DNA of 64,000 nt, taken from contig CAMTDV010000015.1 in NCBI GenBank assembly GCA_947069175.1, positions 25,374,249 to 25,438,248 of the forward strand, in the 5' to 3' direction. Numbering within the stretch: position 1 is the first letter of the stretch; each line of letters starts with the position of its first letter. A model generated the notes under the pieces. That model ran no database searches, was not told where the DNA came from, and was given only the letters and a program-made list of their open reading frames with translations. Positions 22,161 to 34,174 of this stretch are shown here, piece by piece. The stretch comes from Scalesia atractyloides (Eukaryota; Streptophyta; Magnoliopsida; Asterales; Asteraceae). Made by a program: the position numbers and the translations under genes.

Positions 22161-23231
22161 TTGATCAAAGAGGTTCACGAGGGGATATGTGGAGCTCATT
22201 TCGGACCAAGATCAGTGGTTACAAAACTGATGAACCTCAGATACTTCTGGCTCACTATGTATCGAGATGTCATCGAGCAGCTAAGAAAGTGTGAAGCTTG
22301 TCAAATATATGCACCCGTTCCCAAAAGCCCTAAGCACGATCTTGTCCCTATCTTCTCGGCTTGGCCATTTCACAAATGGGGGATGGACATTGTTGGTCCT
22401 TTCCCACCGGCCAAAGTAGGGGTAAAATTTTTGGGGGTAGTCGTGGACTACTTCACCAAGTGGCCCAAAGTCAAGCCACTTGCAAAGATAACGGGCAAAC
22501 AAGTCATTGACTTCGTGTGGGAAAACATAATTTGTCGCTTTGGGCTACCAGGAGTGTTGGTCACGGATAATGGGAAGCAATTTGCTGATAAGCCTTTTAG
22601 CACATGGTATAAGGAATTCAGGATAACCCAAGTGTTCAGCTCAGTTGCATACCCACAATCCAGCGGCCAAGTTGAAAGAACAAACAGAAGTATCATAGAA
22701 GGAATCAAAACTCGATTGGGAAGGCATGAAAACAATTGGCTTGAAGAACTCCCAAACGTTCTATGGGAAGTACGACTGACGGAAAAAACAAGCCACAAAA
22801 GAACACCTTACAGTTTGGTGTTTGGACCGGAAGTTGTAATCCTAGCGGAAATTGGAGTTGTGACTCAAAGAACACTCAACACGGACCTCGAATCAAATAG
22901 CAATGAAACCATGTTGAACTTGCAACTCCTTGAAGAAATTCGCGATCAAGCTGCCATACAAAAAGCCAAGTACAAGCAAAAAATGGAAGCCTATTACAAT
23001 GCAAGGGTGAAACACGAACGTTTCAGGCCAGGTGATCTTGTACTCCGAAATAACGAGGCCAACAAGAAAGAAAACCAAGGAAAACTTAGCCTAAAATGGG
23101 AAGGGCCATACACAATCCTTGAAGCTCACAAAGGTGGCTCCTACAAACTGGCCGATGCAGATGGCAAAAAGCTTCCAGACACTGGAACGGCAAAACCCTT
23201 AAAAGGTTCCATGTTTAGTCGAAAAATTTAG
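22161..23231 (+). pseudogene. integrase of the Tat element (open frame within a broken polyprotein)
   Basis: 356 codons are open. The HHCC zinc-binding module (H..H..CEAC) lies at residues ~5-50. The catalytic D is in MDIVGPF, the second D in VTDNGKQF, and the E in SGQVERTNRS. A C-terminal GDLVL / LSLKWEGPY region follows, as in Ty3 integrases. The domain looks intact, but the polyprotein frame upstream carries two stops and frameshifts, so it is not expected to be made from this copy. Confidence 0.88.
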
Positions 23232-23995
23232 AATATATTTCAAGAGTTGTTAAATTTCCCCTTTTGTAAACAAAAAACCTCTTGAATGAATGATGAAGCT
23301 TTTATCATAAATTGTCTTTACTATCCTATAATCAGGTTGAGAACCTAGCAAAAAACTCCATGGCAAGGGCCATGTAAGGGGATGAGCTCCCAGGCCACAT
23401 CGCTCAATAGGTTCAAGGGTTGAATGAACCTATATAAGGGGTGAGTTCCTATATTAGTACAACTCCATGAGACTTAGAAAATTTTGTCAACAAAACTTAT
23501 CTCATAGACAGGTTTGAACAGCCTACATCAAATTGTTCCTTAAACTTTGGAAAAAGTTTACGAAGTAAGAATACACTAAGTAGTGATATAGAGGATAGAC
23601 AACATGTGTTCCTTACCTAATGAAGCCTTGAAGCTAAAGTGACTGCAGCAGTAAAACTTCTTAAGGAAAATTAGATAAATGGACACATCAAACAAACAAG
23701 ACAATCATCATCAACACACGACGAAATTATAAAAACATCAAACACAAAATATTCATAAGGGCCATAGGGGCCATAATACCTAATCACCATTTCAACAACC
23801 ATCAAGGCTAACCAACATAAGAAACCATAAAGGTTTCCATAAAACCCACAAACTGTCCAAACAGCCACTAAGGCTAAACAACCATCAAGTGAAAACCTTA
23901 AGGGTTTTCACACAACCTAAAATTGGTCTAAAGACATAAAGACATAACATTGTTCCAGATGCTAAGAAAGCTACAAATAGAGTTTAAAAAAGGTT
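23232..23995 (+). other. non-coding region between pol and the antisense ORF of the Tat element
   Basis: No supported coding sequence. It contains short direct repeats (AGGTTCAAGGGTTGAATGAACC type words around 23409-23432) and an A/C-rich stretch. Confidence 0.5.
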
Positions 23996-26161
23996 TCATT
24001 CTGCATCATCAACCACAGCCTTTGATGCACCAGCCTCAATACCTTTTGTCTTCTTGGATTTTTTTCTTCGTTTTGCCCTCTTCAGCAGCTGTCCCTGAGG
24101 CTTTAAGGCTTGGATCCTTCGAATCTTCATCAGCACCAAAGAAGGTTTCCTCACTATCCCGGAGCATGAGCGTTTCTTTGACAAAGATTTCAGCACTTCC
24201 TTGCAAGTAGCTTCATCAAGCCCACAAACCCTGCAAAATAGGAAGAGGTTTGCCAAAACACTTTGAAACCTCACCCACATAAGGATAGGTCAAATGCTCC
24301 ATCTCCCGGACTGAGTCTTGAAAAACTTTATGGGCTTGGGGTTGATAAAGGGAGGACTTTTCCTGAGGATCACCAGACTGGCAGGCCTTATAACCAGCAA
24401 CATAGCCTTGATGCCTTCCGTGGATCAAAAGCTTGCTATACACATCACCCAAAACACTATTAAATTCAGCAGAGTGGGGGAGATAGGTAACTACCTGTTG
24501 AAAACCATGCTCGATAAGCCACTTGTTCTCATTAGTCACTTGAGCATGGGAAGCCATTAACCTATCCTTTTCATCCGAAGAGGCCTCTAGCTGCTTCCTC
24601 AACCCTTGAACCTCAGTGTTAAGCTCCTCAACCTTTTTACCTCATGCATCCTCCTTCTTTGCAAATTCCCCATTTTCCTTCTTCAGAATGTCAATAGAAG
24701 CCCTCATCTTGTCTCTTTTGTTGGAGAATTCTTCATACTCGTGCATCCTTTTACGAAAACGAGCAACTCCTTGAGGAAGCATAACAGCAAGGTTACAAGT
24801 ACTCAATATCAAATGAGATAACATCATATCGTCATCCATCTCGGCAATGGTACAATGAACCAAGGGTGGAGCAATGTGGCTCAATACATCCTCACAAACA
24901 GCAGCATCTTTAAAGCTATCACCTACCTTCACACCCCAATCAGGCACATACACTTGATGCATGTTAAGGCCTTCAGAACCACTAACACTTTTACCAGACG
25001 AACCTGCTGCAACAACACTTTTTGCAACCGACTTCTTCCCAGTAACAATCAACTCCTTATCAACGCCATCACTTGGACCTTGATCCACAGAAACACCAAC
25101 ATCATCACCCAAGTCAATATGCTCAGGAGTAGATGATGGACCAGAAGCTTTCAACAAACATCGATTCGAACGACGAGTGGAAACTTTGGGAACAATAGCC
25201 TTCTTAAAACCTTTCACATTTGATACATTAACATAACCCGAACCTTCGAACCTCTGTTCAGAACCCTTAACCACAACATCCTCACCAGGTGTAGCTTCAG
25301 TATCCCCAAACACAACATCTAAAGTATCATCACGCTTGATAAACTCCAAGGCAGACATAACTGCAAAAACAAAAACAGGGTATAAACAAACAAGTAGAAA
25401 AATGCCATAACATAACAAAACAAATGCATACCCTGATCATTTCTTATAAGCACAGGATCATGATCCGGTTTATCCCACAACTTGCTAATTCCTAACAATA
25501 CCAAGAGATGTTCGGGGAAAGGACGAAGCCTGGAGGGACATTCTCTAATAGATTTCAGAAAAACACTATTCAACTCTGAATCAGATGGTTCTGGTTCGTT
25601 CAGAACGGCATCAGGTTGCCTCCAAACCATTTTAAACGGAACAATCGACTCGGAAACCCAGAAAAACCGATCTTTCCAAGAACCAAGAGTTGTAACCATA
25701 GAAGATATCAAACAAGTATCAATTTGAGTGGTCTCAAAGGTATACCAGTCACCGTTCTTCGCCAAGCAAAAGAAACGGCAAAAAAACAACGACGGATCAT
25801 ACCCTAACGCCCGACATAAAACCTCAAAATGTAAAACCCTAGCAAGCCCCTGCGGGTGTATTTGACCAAAGGACAGACGGTAATACTCCAACACATTCAA
25901 AACAAAGAGTAAAAACGGATGACGGAGGTTAGAAAACTCAAAGTGTCGACAATAAAGGGCAATCGAACCGGCCGGACACCGATCGATCGGAACATCCATC
26001 GCAGGAGCAACCGGTTTGAAATCTAACCTAATAACGCATTCAAGACAAAATGTTTCGACCTCCTCTTGGGTTAAACGAGAGTAACTTATGGATAAATCCT
26101 TACGGGCACCAATAATATGATTGAAAAGAAGAAAAGACGAAATTAAAACTAACCTGGGCAA
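23996..26161 (-). pseudogene. antisense ORF of the Tat element (putative gypsy-type transposon protein), spliced
   Basis: Opposite to gag-pol. Exon 1 runs 26161-25432 and exon 2 from 25360; the 71-nt intron has GT donor (25431-25430) and AG acceptor (25362-25361) and joins the frames without a break (..RNDQ-VMSALEF..). Exon 1 carries blocks typical of the plant putative gypsy-type transposon domain: RHFEFSNLRHPF, FVLNVLEYYRLSFGQIHPQG, ARVLHFEVLCRALG. Exon 2 is charged and coiled-coil-like towards its end. An in-frame TGA at 24644-24642 and a later frame change (~24230) break the C-terminal part, which ends in a Lys-rich tail near 24000. Such extra ORFs are known from Tat-clade elements; their function is unknown. 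Confidence 0.75.
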
Positions 26162-26430
26162 AAAGAATGAGGAAATGATGTTAACTTGAGAGGAAGTGAA
26201 TGAAGTTTATTTTACTCCTGATAGATAAATGAAAAATAAATAAGCATTAGCAGTCATCATTACCTAGCAATTAATTGAAAACTGCCCCCCTACAAAAACT
26301 GCCGCTAGTCACATCAACTGTCTTTTCAAATTTCAAAACCTCAACTGTACCGAAGCCTTCAAGCCTTTAAGCAATAAAAATAATGTGTAAAAGTCAGAAG
26401 TATTTGAGCTTACTTCCCAAAAACCTCTAA

Positions 26431-26440
26431 CTTGGGGGGC
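26431..26440 (+). promoter_or_regulatory. polypurine tract of the Tat element
   Basis: CTTGGGGGGC directly before the 3' LTR. It is short but correctly placed for plus-strand priming. Confidence 0.6.
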
Positions 26441-27067
26441 TGATGACGGGGGTAGCTCAAGTCTCAATAAAATGGCTTAAGCGCATAAACGCTAGAAAGG
26501 TTAAAAGGTTAAAGGGTTCAAAACCCACGAACTTAGGTGAACAGCAAAAAGGACGTAAACAGTAATCCAACACTTCACTGATTACCTGCAAAACTATCCC
26601 ACAACTGCAAAAGTAAGCATGTGCACAGGGAACTCCCTTTTATCCGCAGGTCCAAAGCCTTCAACCCTCAAACGGGTAATTCCTCCACTATAGCCTTGGA
26701 TCCTTGGTCAAGAGCTTCCTTTTATAAATTACACCATCTATAAATACCAGGTCTAAACAGCCATATTCCATACACCAGATCAGTTGAGGTAACACTTATT
26801 CTCTGATCTTCTCTCCTTCCTTGAGAACAAGCTCCAAGCTTGCTTCTCTTCTTCACTTCAAACATCATTGCTTCACTAACAACTCTATTCTGATTTGAAT
26901 TCCCTTCAATCCAGAATTAAAAATGAACAATAAACAAGTGATCCAACCCCATGTGATGCAAACGTGGGAGGACCCCACAACCTGTGTTAGGCTAATCGAA
27001 ACCCTTGAAGCCTTTTAGCCTAACCAGCCTGTCCACTATCCTTGGTCCTGTATTTGTTGTAGCAACA
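26441..27067 (+). repeat. 3' LTR of the Tat element
   Basis: 627 bp, TGATGACG..AACA. Compared with the 5' LTR it carries a short internal duplication (GGTTAAAAGGTTAAAGG) and scattered substitutions. Confidence 0.9.
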
Positions 27068-27900
27068 GTAAGCGAAGTTGGGAATGGCAAATTGGTTGTA
27101 CGAAGAACCGATGAGCACCAGGTTCCTATGCTTGTATAAAATGGCTAAACATAGAGGATCTAAAATCATCGACAATTATAGAAGGTTTGGCGACATGGTA
27201 GTTTGGGATTGGGAGTGGAAGTCCAAACCGCAATCAACTGAAGAATGGACAAGTAAAAGATTTCAGTACCGAATTCTATAAGGATGTATGGTGATAGAAA
27301 CCGGAAAAGGACACATGATTCTCAGTGATGAGGGTTCGAGAAGACCTGAGGATAGCAAACAACACGGATCCGGGAGGCGAAGAACTAAAATAGTGCAATT
27401 GGGCTACCCCACAAGTCAACACGTTTGTTTGGAAGGCTGTGAACATCAGAATTTTGACAACTAACGAGTTAGTAACAAGTTAGTAAGAAGATGAGTCCGG
27501 GTCCAATATACAATGTGCCCACGATGTGGTTATCGGGCATACCACATTTTTGTCGTGTGCCTAATGGCTAGATAGCCGTGGTGGCTAATTGGGGTATTGA
27601 TAAAGGTCCCTATCTTAGCCATGTGCTCATCGGTCGAAGAGATTATGCAAAGGATGCGTGAGCTAAAAGTTACAAAGAAACAGAGTAAGGCCACTTTATG
27701 CGTGGTGATGTCGGAGCTTTGGAAAATCTGGAGCAGCAAAAATGAGAAGGTGTTTCGTGGTAGCAACAACCCAAATGCAAAGCTAGTGGAAGATGTTAAG
27801 GAGACTACCCTAGTGTGGATTAGAAATAGAGCGAAATGGTGAATGTTTTCCTAGAGACTTAGTTAGCATTTGAGTCTAGTCTATTTGAGGTGTAAAAGTG
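27068..27900 (+). pseudogene. LINE remnant, 3' part with zinc-binding reverse transcriptase tail
   Basis: Continuation of the LINE split by the Tat element. EVGNGKL and WLYEEPMSTRF.LY match the segment after the RT domain. VNTFVWKAVNIRILTTNELV followed by MCPRCGYRAYHIFVVC is the zinc-binding module of plant LINEs. The end (ELWKIWSSKNEKVFRG) is the typical C-terminus. Frames change several times. Confidence 0.78.
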
Positions 27901-28225
27901 ACTTGCTAGAAGGCTATGATGTAATAACGTTAGCTTGGTTGTTTAAGAAAAAAACTAAACCAATTTTAACGTCCTTTTTAATACAGAATATAAAAGGAGA
28001 ACTTAATATCTACAGTAATGATTATGAAGCTCTTGTAATTTATTAGTTTTAATGCAAAAAAATATACGTGTTGTACAAAGGTAATTTAAAAAGTAGTGAA
28101 AGAGATAGAAGTTAATGATTAATAAAATTATCAATAAATAAAACGTTTGTTACAGTTGGTATTAGTTTTGTTAAGATTTTGAAAATGCTCATTTGAAGCC
28201 GAGTGATGATAAATATATAGTCTCT
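27901..28225. other. AT-rich DNA after the LINE
   Basis: No feature recognised; probably the 3' UTR of the LINE and flanking DNA. Confidence 0.3.
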
Positions 28226-28228
28226 ATT

Positions 28229-28568
28229 TTTATATTTATAATATTAAACGATATATTATTTCTCTTATACAATATGATATAATATCTTTTTTTTCATAAA
28301 TTGATTTTATGGCATATACACAACCTTTGTCTACTTTGTGGATTTAAACTTGCATCAATTTATTGGAGATAAATATATATAGCAATTTAAATTACCTTTT
28401 ATATTTATAATATTAAACGATATATTATTTCTCTTATACAATACGATATAATATCTTTTTTTTTCATAAATTGATTTTATGGCATATACACAACCTTTGT
28501 CTACTTTGTGGATTTAAACTTGCATCAATTTATTGGAGATAAATATATATAGCAATTTAAATTACCTT
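28229..28568. repeat. tandem duplication, unit ~169 bp
   Basis: Two near-identical copies (about 28229-28397 and 28398-28567) of an AT-rich unit containing TTGATTTTATGGCATATACA. They differ by one substitution and a T-run length. Each ends with AGCAATTTAAATTACC, which recurs degenerately at 28610-28625. Confidence 0.85.
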
Positions 28569-28625
28569 CAAATCATCTAAACTTAAATTAGAAATAAATA
28601 TATGATATAACAATTTAAATTACCT

Positions 28626-29591
28626 TCTAATATCTAAACTTAAAGAGATATAATATCCCCTTATTAAGTGAAGAAACGTGTACCTAAGAGGAGGATCTTT
28701 TAGGGTTAACTTCCACGTCAGAAACCAGAACTATGACTTATAAAACAAGAGACCGTTAGGACTCGTCACAGGAATGAGGTTATCCTTGTGACCACCATCC
28801 GGTGTGAGAATAAATATTTTTATTGAAGAAGTTTTAGAGAGAGAGAGAGTATATTCAAAGAGTAGATGATTTACCTTTGGTTTGGTCTCGTCTATTTATA
28901 GTGTTTGGTGATTTAGGGTTTCCCCTTTTTCGGGAGTTATAGTTGTATTGAGATTATGCCCGAATATAGAAGATTATGTGGATCTCCAATACTTTTTTGG
29001 AGATTCAATTAAAAATGTCTATTCGTGTGAATAGAGTATTCTGGAATAACATTATATTATATTATATTATATTATATTATATTATATCATATTATTATAA
29101 AAGGATTTGAACGGTTAAGTTGACTGAACCGGATCATATCTCGTCATGTCCCGCCAGTCCGATGTTATAAATATCATGAATGAAATCGGACTAAAAAGGA
29201 AAAGAAAAAAGTAGGTACTAGGCAATAATGACGAAGATGATGTTAGAGAAAATGATGTGAGTGACGGCGTGTGCCAGTTAGGTTAGGAAATGATAATAGT
29301 AATAGTTGAAATAACCCCCTGTTGACACGTGCTTTTCCTCTATTGGCTATAGTTTTTACAATTCAAAAATGATTTGAAAAGAGTGTATATATAGTAGAAA
29401 AAAGGGTATCTAGGGATCATTTCCCCCAATTCATCTTTAGAGAAATTGTTCATCAACCTTGCAAACTCAAAATGGCCCGAAATCTGTTGAAACTTCTAAA
29501 TCTGATATATTTATAGGCACAAACAGTCTCTTTATAAATGGAACAAGGCCTCCTTTGATATTTTAATATAAGAGTATGGGGTTAGGCCAAA
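28626..29591. other. non-coding DNA, possible end of the second Tat element
   Basis: No coding region. An AG microsatellite at 28839-28851 and an ATTAT pentanucleotide run (about 29048-29094) are present. The position beyond the antisense ORF of the reversed Tat fragment makes this the expected place for its 3' LTR, but no LTR pair could be identified. Confidence 0.35.
29048..29094. repeat. ATTAT pentanucleotide microsatellite
   Basis: About nine tandem ATTAT units, the last ones interrupted. Confidence 0.8.
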
Positions 29592-30560
29592 ATGGTATTC
29601 GGTGTTGCCGTCGGACAAAGACGTAGCCTTTCCGTTGATGCAGGGAAAATTACACTTTTCAGTGATTTCTTCAAGTTTTGCAATTTTCGCCTTCCAACCA
29701 CAAAATTTTGTAAGATAATTTTAGATGATTATGCCATAGATATTTCCCAATTACATCCACTTGGTCTTGCCAAATTTTGTCATTTTGAATATGCTTCGTT
29801 GAGAGACTGAGCTTCTTGTATTCAGGGATTTTTATTGTTTGGTGTGAAAGGCACCATTTTTCACCTTTGATCGGCATGACACTAGAATATCTTGTTTACA
29901 ATTTGTACCTGCCAGTTCAAAATACAAGGATTGGAAAAAAGAAATTCTTTTATGTTGATGCCACTTTGATTCCGAGGGTTATATCCTGGCGTGAAATGGC
30001 TTTGAAGGAGAAGGTAACGGATGTCCCGCCACTCGAGGATGCTTTCAAAGAGAATACTTTTCTCAAAAAAGCTATGCTCCCTCCCTTAGAATGCATTGTT
30101 ATTTCACAAGGGTGCTTTAGTATTAGTTGGTATGAGCCAAGTGTGGAAGAATAACAAGTTATATCTAAGGTTTAATAGTACGATGGTGGTAAGTATTATT
30201 ATTTTACCAAGGTAGTTGTTAGCTTGTAACTGACTCATATTGTGATAGTATGTAAATGGTCTTTGTTTGATTTTGTGGATTCACAAAGGTCCTGTTGCTA
30301 AAGCCCATAACCGTTTGTATCTGACGATGAGGCGAGGATCCTCATTGTTTATTCAGATAACTTTATGTTTCCAACTGCTATGACAACGTGTTCTATGGTG
30401 TCGCCCAGTGTTCCCCCCACTAACCTTGTGAATGTGGGGTCATCTGCTAGTGGAAGTGCTAAAAGGAAGGTTGTTGTTCGACATGCAAATGCGAAGAAGA
30501 GGTCTCAGAAAGGACCTTTAGGTGCCAAACTCCCTTGTACTAGTGTTGTGAAATCTTCCT
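29592..30560 (+). pseudogene. antisense ORF remnant of a second, reversed Tat element
   Basis: Plus-strand translation contains FCNFRLPTTKF, DISQLHPLGLAKFCHFEYASL and, later, FYVDATLIPRVISWREMA and PPLEDAFKENTFLKK. These match the exon 1 domain of the antisense ORF at 25432-26161 in order (compare RHFEFSNLRHPF, GQIHPQGLARVLHFE, FFWVSESIVPFKMVW). The remnant is broken by stops and frame changes. It lies opposite to, and downstream of, the reversed pol fragment at 31628-33215, the same relative arrangement as in the complete Tat element. Confidence 0.65.
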
Positions 30561-31627
30561 AGTTGTGTCTATTTTTGCATCTTTAGGAAGGACACCTGGA
30601 TCCCAGCTTTGAAAAGGATGAAGTTGATGCCTGCGCTATCACAATTTGAGGCAAGGCGGTTGGCTACGCTGGATAAAATTGGTGAGCTTATTCTTGTTTT
30701 AATTGGTTTAGTTGTATGTATTATGTTATAGAGTGTTTTATGCAGGTGTGGACATAGGTAGTTCAACCGAGATACCCGATGTATTATAAAATACATCTAT
30801 TTCCGATGTATAGTTTGTATAATTTTCAATGAGTTTTGTATTGTTTTGTTTAGAATTTTGAATGGTATTTAGTCTTTTGTGTTTTGCAGGTGTCCGGATG
30901 AAAAAGGAAGTGAATATGGGCAAAAACAAAAGTTATTGAAAAACACCTTTGTTGCGTCGTGCAACAGGGTTTGAAGACATCACTTGCGCGATGCGAGGGC
31001 CTTAAAATCATCATGAAATGACCAAAATGCCCCTAGGAAGTTATGAGTATTCACTAAATTGCCACCACGTGTTTATTAGTTGTCGCGTCGGGCGACAAGC
31101 TAGCTTAACTCCCCTCGGGCGACGCGAGGGGGTATAATTACGTGAAAATGATCTTTGTTATCCAAGTTCTATATAATAACCCTAATTACGGGTGTCACAA
31201 GAGATAGTCTACAACTTTATACGAATAAGAGGTTGCTCTGGGTGATTATGGCAAGGCACGAAGCTAGGATTTAAGGTTTCATGAGGTTTAATCAGGATTT
31301 CTTCAGGTGTTAACATTCGGTTTATTGTTTTCTTTGTTTACTTTAAATCTGAACATGTTTGTTAAACCTAGTTTTATACTTCTTTGTGTTTTCAAGATGA
31401 TTATTGTTTAAACTTCATAGAACTACCTAGGTTTTGATGAATACATATGTCTAACTTGTAATCTTTCGGTTTTTGGAACGTAACTTGTGGATTGATTTTG
31501 AAGTAAAAGACTTTGTTATCATGATTTGATGTGTACGCGTATTTAGATATATATTTAATGCATGATTATCAATCCACATATGCTTTGTTGAATGTCTTTC
31601 AGTTATAGATGCGTGCTAGATCATTTA
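30561..31627. other. non-coding DNA between the antisense ORF and pol remnants of the second Tat element
   Basis: No supported ORF. A GC-richer stretch at 30953-31135 contains repeated GCGTCGGGCGAC-like words and a 7-bp hairpin (TTGTCGC..GCGACAA, near 31080-31098). No integrase was recognised here although it would be expected, so the pol 3' end is deleted or replaced. Confidence 0.4.
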
Positions 31628-33215
31628 CTAAGTTTGAGCAGGTACATATCGTAAACCCACTAGTAGCGCCTCATTTACTTTATTGTTGATCAGCAAAGAA
31701 TCGACATATGCATCAACATGGGTTGCACCCATTAAGTGGGCTATCCGTAATCCCACCAGTAGCGCCTCATATTCTGACTCATTGTTTGAGCAGTCGAAAT
31801 CAAATTTGAGGGCGTACATAAGTTTTACATCGTGTGGGCTTATGAGCATTAGGCCTGTACCTGCGCCTTTCCCGCTTGGTGAACCATCTGTGTAAAGCTT
31901 CCAAGTTTCCCTAGCTGAGCTAGATTCCGGTATGTCTAAAGTGGCGGGGTCTTGGATACATTTCCTTCAGGAATTTCTGCCAAGAAATTTGCTATGACTT
32001 GACCTTTTTACCGTTGTTCTTTCCGCTATTCTATATCTAAGTCTCCCAGTTCAATTGCGCATTTAGCCAGTCGCCCTAATATATTCAATCTGTGCAATAT
32101 TTGTTGCAGAGGATAGTTCATGAGGATTTGCACCTTGTGCCCTTGGGAATATCGTCTGAGACGCCGAGAGGTGTGCACTAGGGCGAGTACCAATTTTTCT
32201 AGAGTGGAGTACCAAATTTCTGGCCCCGCTAGAACTCTGCCAATGTAATAAATAAGCGTCTGAACCTTGTTGCGTTCGACCATAAGTACGACGCTGACAA
32301 CATGATGTGCGACTGAAAGATACATTTTCAATGTCTCATCATGTGCGGGGCCATTAACATTGGCAAATTTACTATGATGTGTTTCATCTCCTAGAGAGCT
32401 TCCTATGCTTCTTTGGTCCACTTGAAGTTATTCTTATTCAAACAGTCTTTTAAAGTTTTAATGACAGGCAGGGATCGTTCTGCGTGTTTCCCCATGAACC
32501 TGTTGATTGCGACAAGCCTACCATTTAGCACATGGGCTTCCTAGAGGGTTCTGGATGAAGGCGTTCTTATGATTCCCATTAGTTTCTCGGGGTTAGGTTT
32601 GAAATCGTCTCTGGTGACTACAACCCTTAGGAATTTTCCTTCTTCTACTTCGAATGAACAATTTTTGGGATTGAGTTTTATGTTGTACTCTCTTAGCTTG
32701 TGGAAGGTTTCTTTGATGTCTTGTAGCATCATATTCTCCTCCATGCTTTTGATGACCAGGTCGTTAATGTATACTTCCAATTTTGGAGCGATTTGGCTCT
32801 CAAAAGCCTTATCCATTTGGTGTTGATATGTTGCACCAGCATTCCGTAACCCAAATGGAATTTTGGTATAGCAAAATACGCCTGCATCCGTATGGAAAAC
32901 GGTCTTTTCCTCATCCTCTTCAGCCATTTGGATTTGATGATATCGTTTGTACGCGTCCAGAAAACATTTGTAGCGGAAGGTGCCAAGAAACGACCTTGAA
33001 GTCCATTTCCGGGAAAGGGTAGGCGTCTTTGGGACTTGCCTTGTTTAAGTCTTTGTAGTCAACACATATGGGCCACGAGGCATCTGGTTTTTTAGCATGA
33101 CCGGGTTGGTGATCCATGTGTGATACTTCGTTTCTCTAAGTATGCCCGTTTCGACAATCTTGAGAACTTCTTTCACTACCGCTTCAACCCCTTCGAAAAG
33201 GAGTTGGCCGATGAT
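31628..33215 (-). pseudogene. RT and dual RNase H remnant of a second Tat element
   Basis: Minus-strand pieces in order: KEVLKIVETGILRETKY.. and CVDYKDLNKASPKDAYPFPEMD (about 33215-33000), then IPFGLRNAGATYQHQMDKAF and the active-site box YINDLVIKS, where the usual V-D-D reads I-N-D. The Gypsy RNase H follows (MYLSVAHHVVSVVL..YST.EKLVLAL..GRLAKCAIELGDLDIE, 32340-32026). Last comes the second RNase H (NNESEYEALLVGLRIAH..DAYVDSLLI, about 31790-31690). Frames change several times. The 5' part (gag, protease) is missing beyond about 33215. Confidence 0.82.
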
Positions 33216-34174
33216 TCCTTTGAAGATGGATGAAGTGGAGAGGGTCTGGAGCCGGAGCAGGCGATGCTCCGGCTGAATCTAAAGAAACAGAGAGAGTGAA
33301 GAGTATAGTGAATGATAGTAGATAGATGAAGCTGTTAACCGTCATTGTTGATGAGTTGAAGGTGGAAGTTGTGAAAGTACTGGAACTGTTTTTGCGATTT
33401 TTAAACTAATGGATTGTATTAGTTATTTTCAACTAACCACTAAAACAAAAAACATAATTAAATCAAATGTACATAAACTCAAAATTCAATTCCACATAAA
33501 TCCCTGTCAATTCCATATAATAATAATAGAATAAATCATCAATTCAATTTAAACAATAATCAATTGCAATTTGCACATATTGATTTAGAATTTGCACATA
33601 CCGACGTTACAAGGAGATTTGGAGGCATTCAACGATCGACAGTGGATCAGTGGGAGATGAAGTGGCGGAGGGCAGGGGGAGCAGAGATGGGAGGCGACCT
33701 GAGGTGAGGTCACTGACTTGATGATGTTGTGTGTTGTGTGTCGCTGTTGTTTGTTCCATTCTAAATCAAACCCTAATCATTTGGATTTTTAAGTTTTGAC
33801 CGATCATGTGAGCTTTTGTGTTTTAATTATATGTGTTACTAAGCTTTAATTACAGTGGCCTTTTACCTGTTTATTATTGGGCTTTTAATGATAAATTTGT
33901 GGTTGAACTTTCAAAAAAACCCTAAATGTTTTATGAAGGGTAGCCTAAAATAATATAACTAGTAACATATTTTTTTCCAGGGCAACAAAATATAAAAAAC
34001 GTAAAAACAAATGCTACATCGTAATAGTTGAAAGGTAACAGGTACTATCCATATTCATAAGCTATGGTCATAGACTCATAGTAAATACATGTGGATATGA
34101 GAATGATTTATCAGGTTACTTGATCATCAAGCTAACAAAATATTTATCAGGTTGCTATTGTGTCCTATTTGTAA
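33216..34174. other. unassigned DNA
   Basis: No gene recognised. A strong hairpin (10-bp stem AGCCGGAGCA / TGCTCCGGCT, 5-nt loop) lies at 33250-33274, close to the break of the Tat fragment. Confidence 0.4.

Larger units (their letters stand above)
17406..27072 (+). mobile_element. Ty3/Gypsy LTR retrotransposon of Tat type, complete but decayed
   Basis: The element spans 17411-27067 (9.66 kb), flanked by the perfect 5-bp duplication GTAAG (17406-17410, 27068-27072). The LTRs begin TGATGACG and end AACA. Order inside: PBS, gag-protease, RT, (partly deleted) RNase H, second RNase H, integrase, antisense ORF, PPT. The RNase H of NNEAEYEAL type and the antisense ORF behind pol point to the Tat clade. 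By eye the LTRs differ at roughly 35 of ~615 positions plus small indels, so it is clearly older than the Tekay element at 42.8 kb. It sits inside a LINE. Confidence 0.92.
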
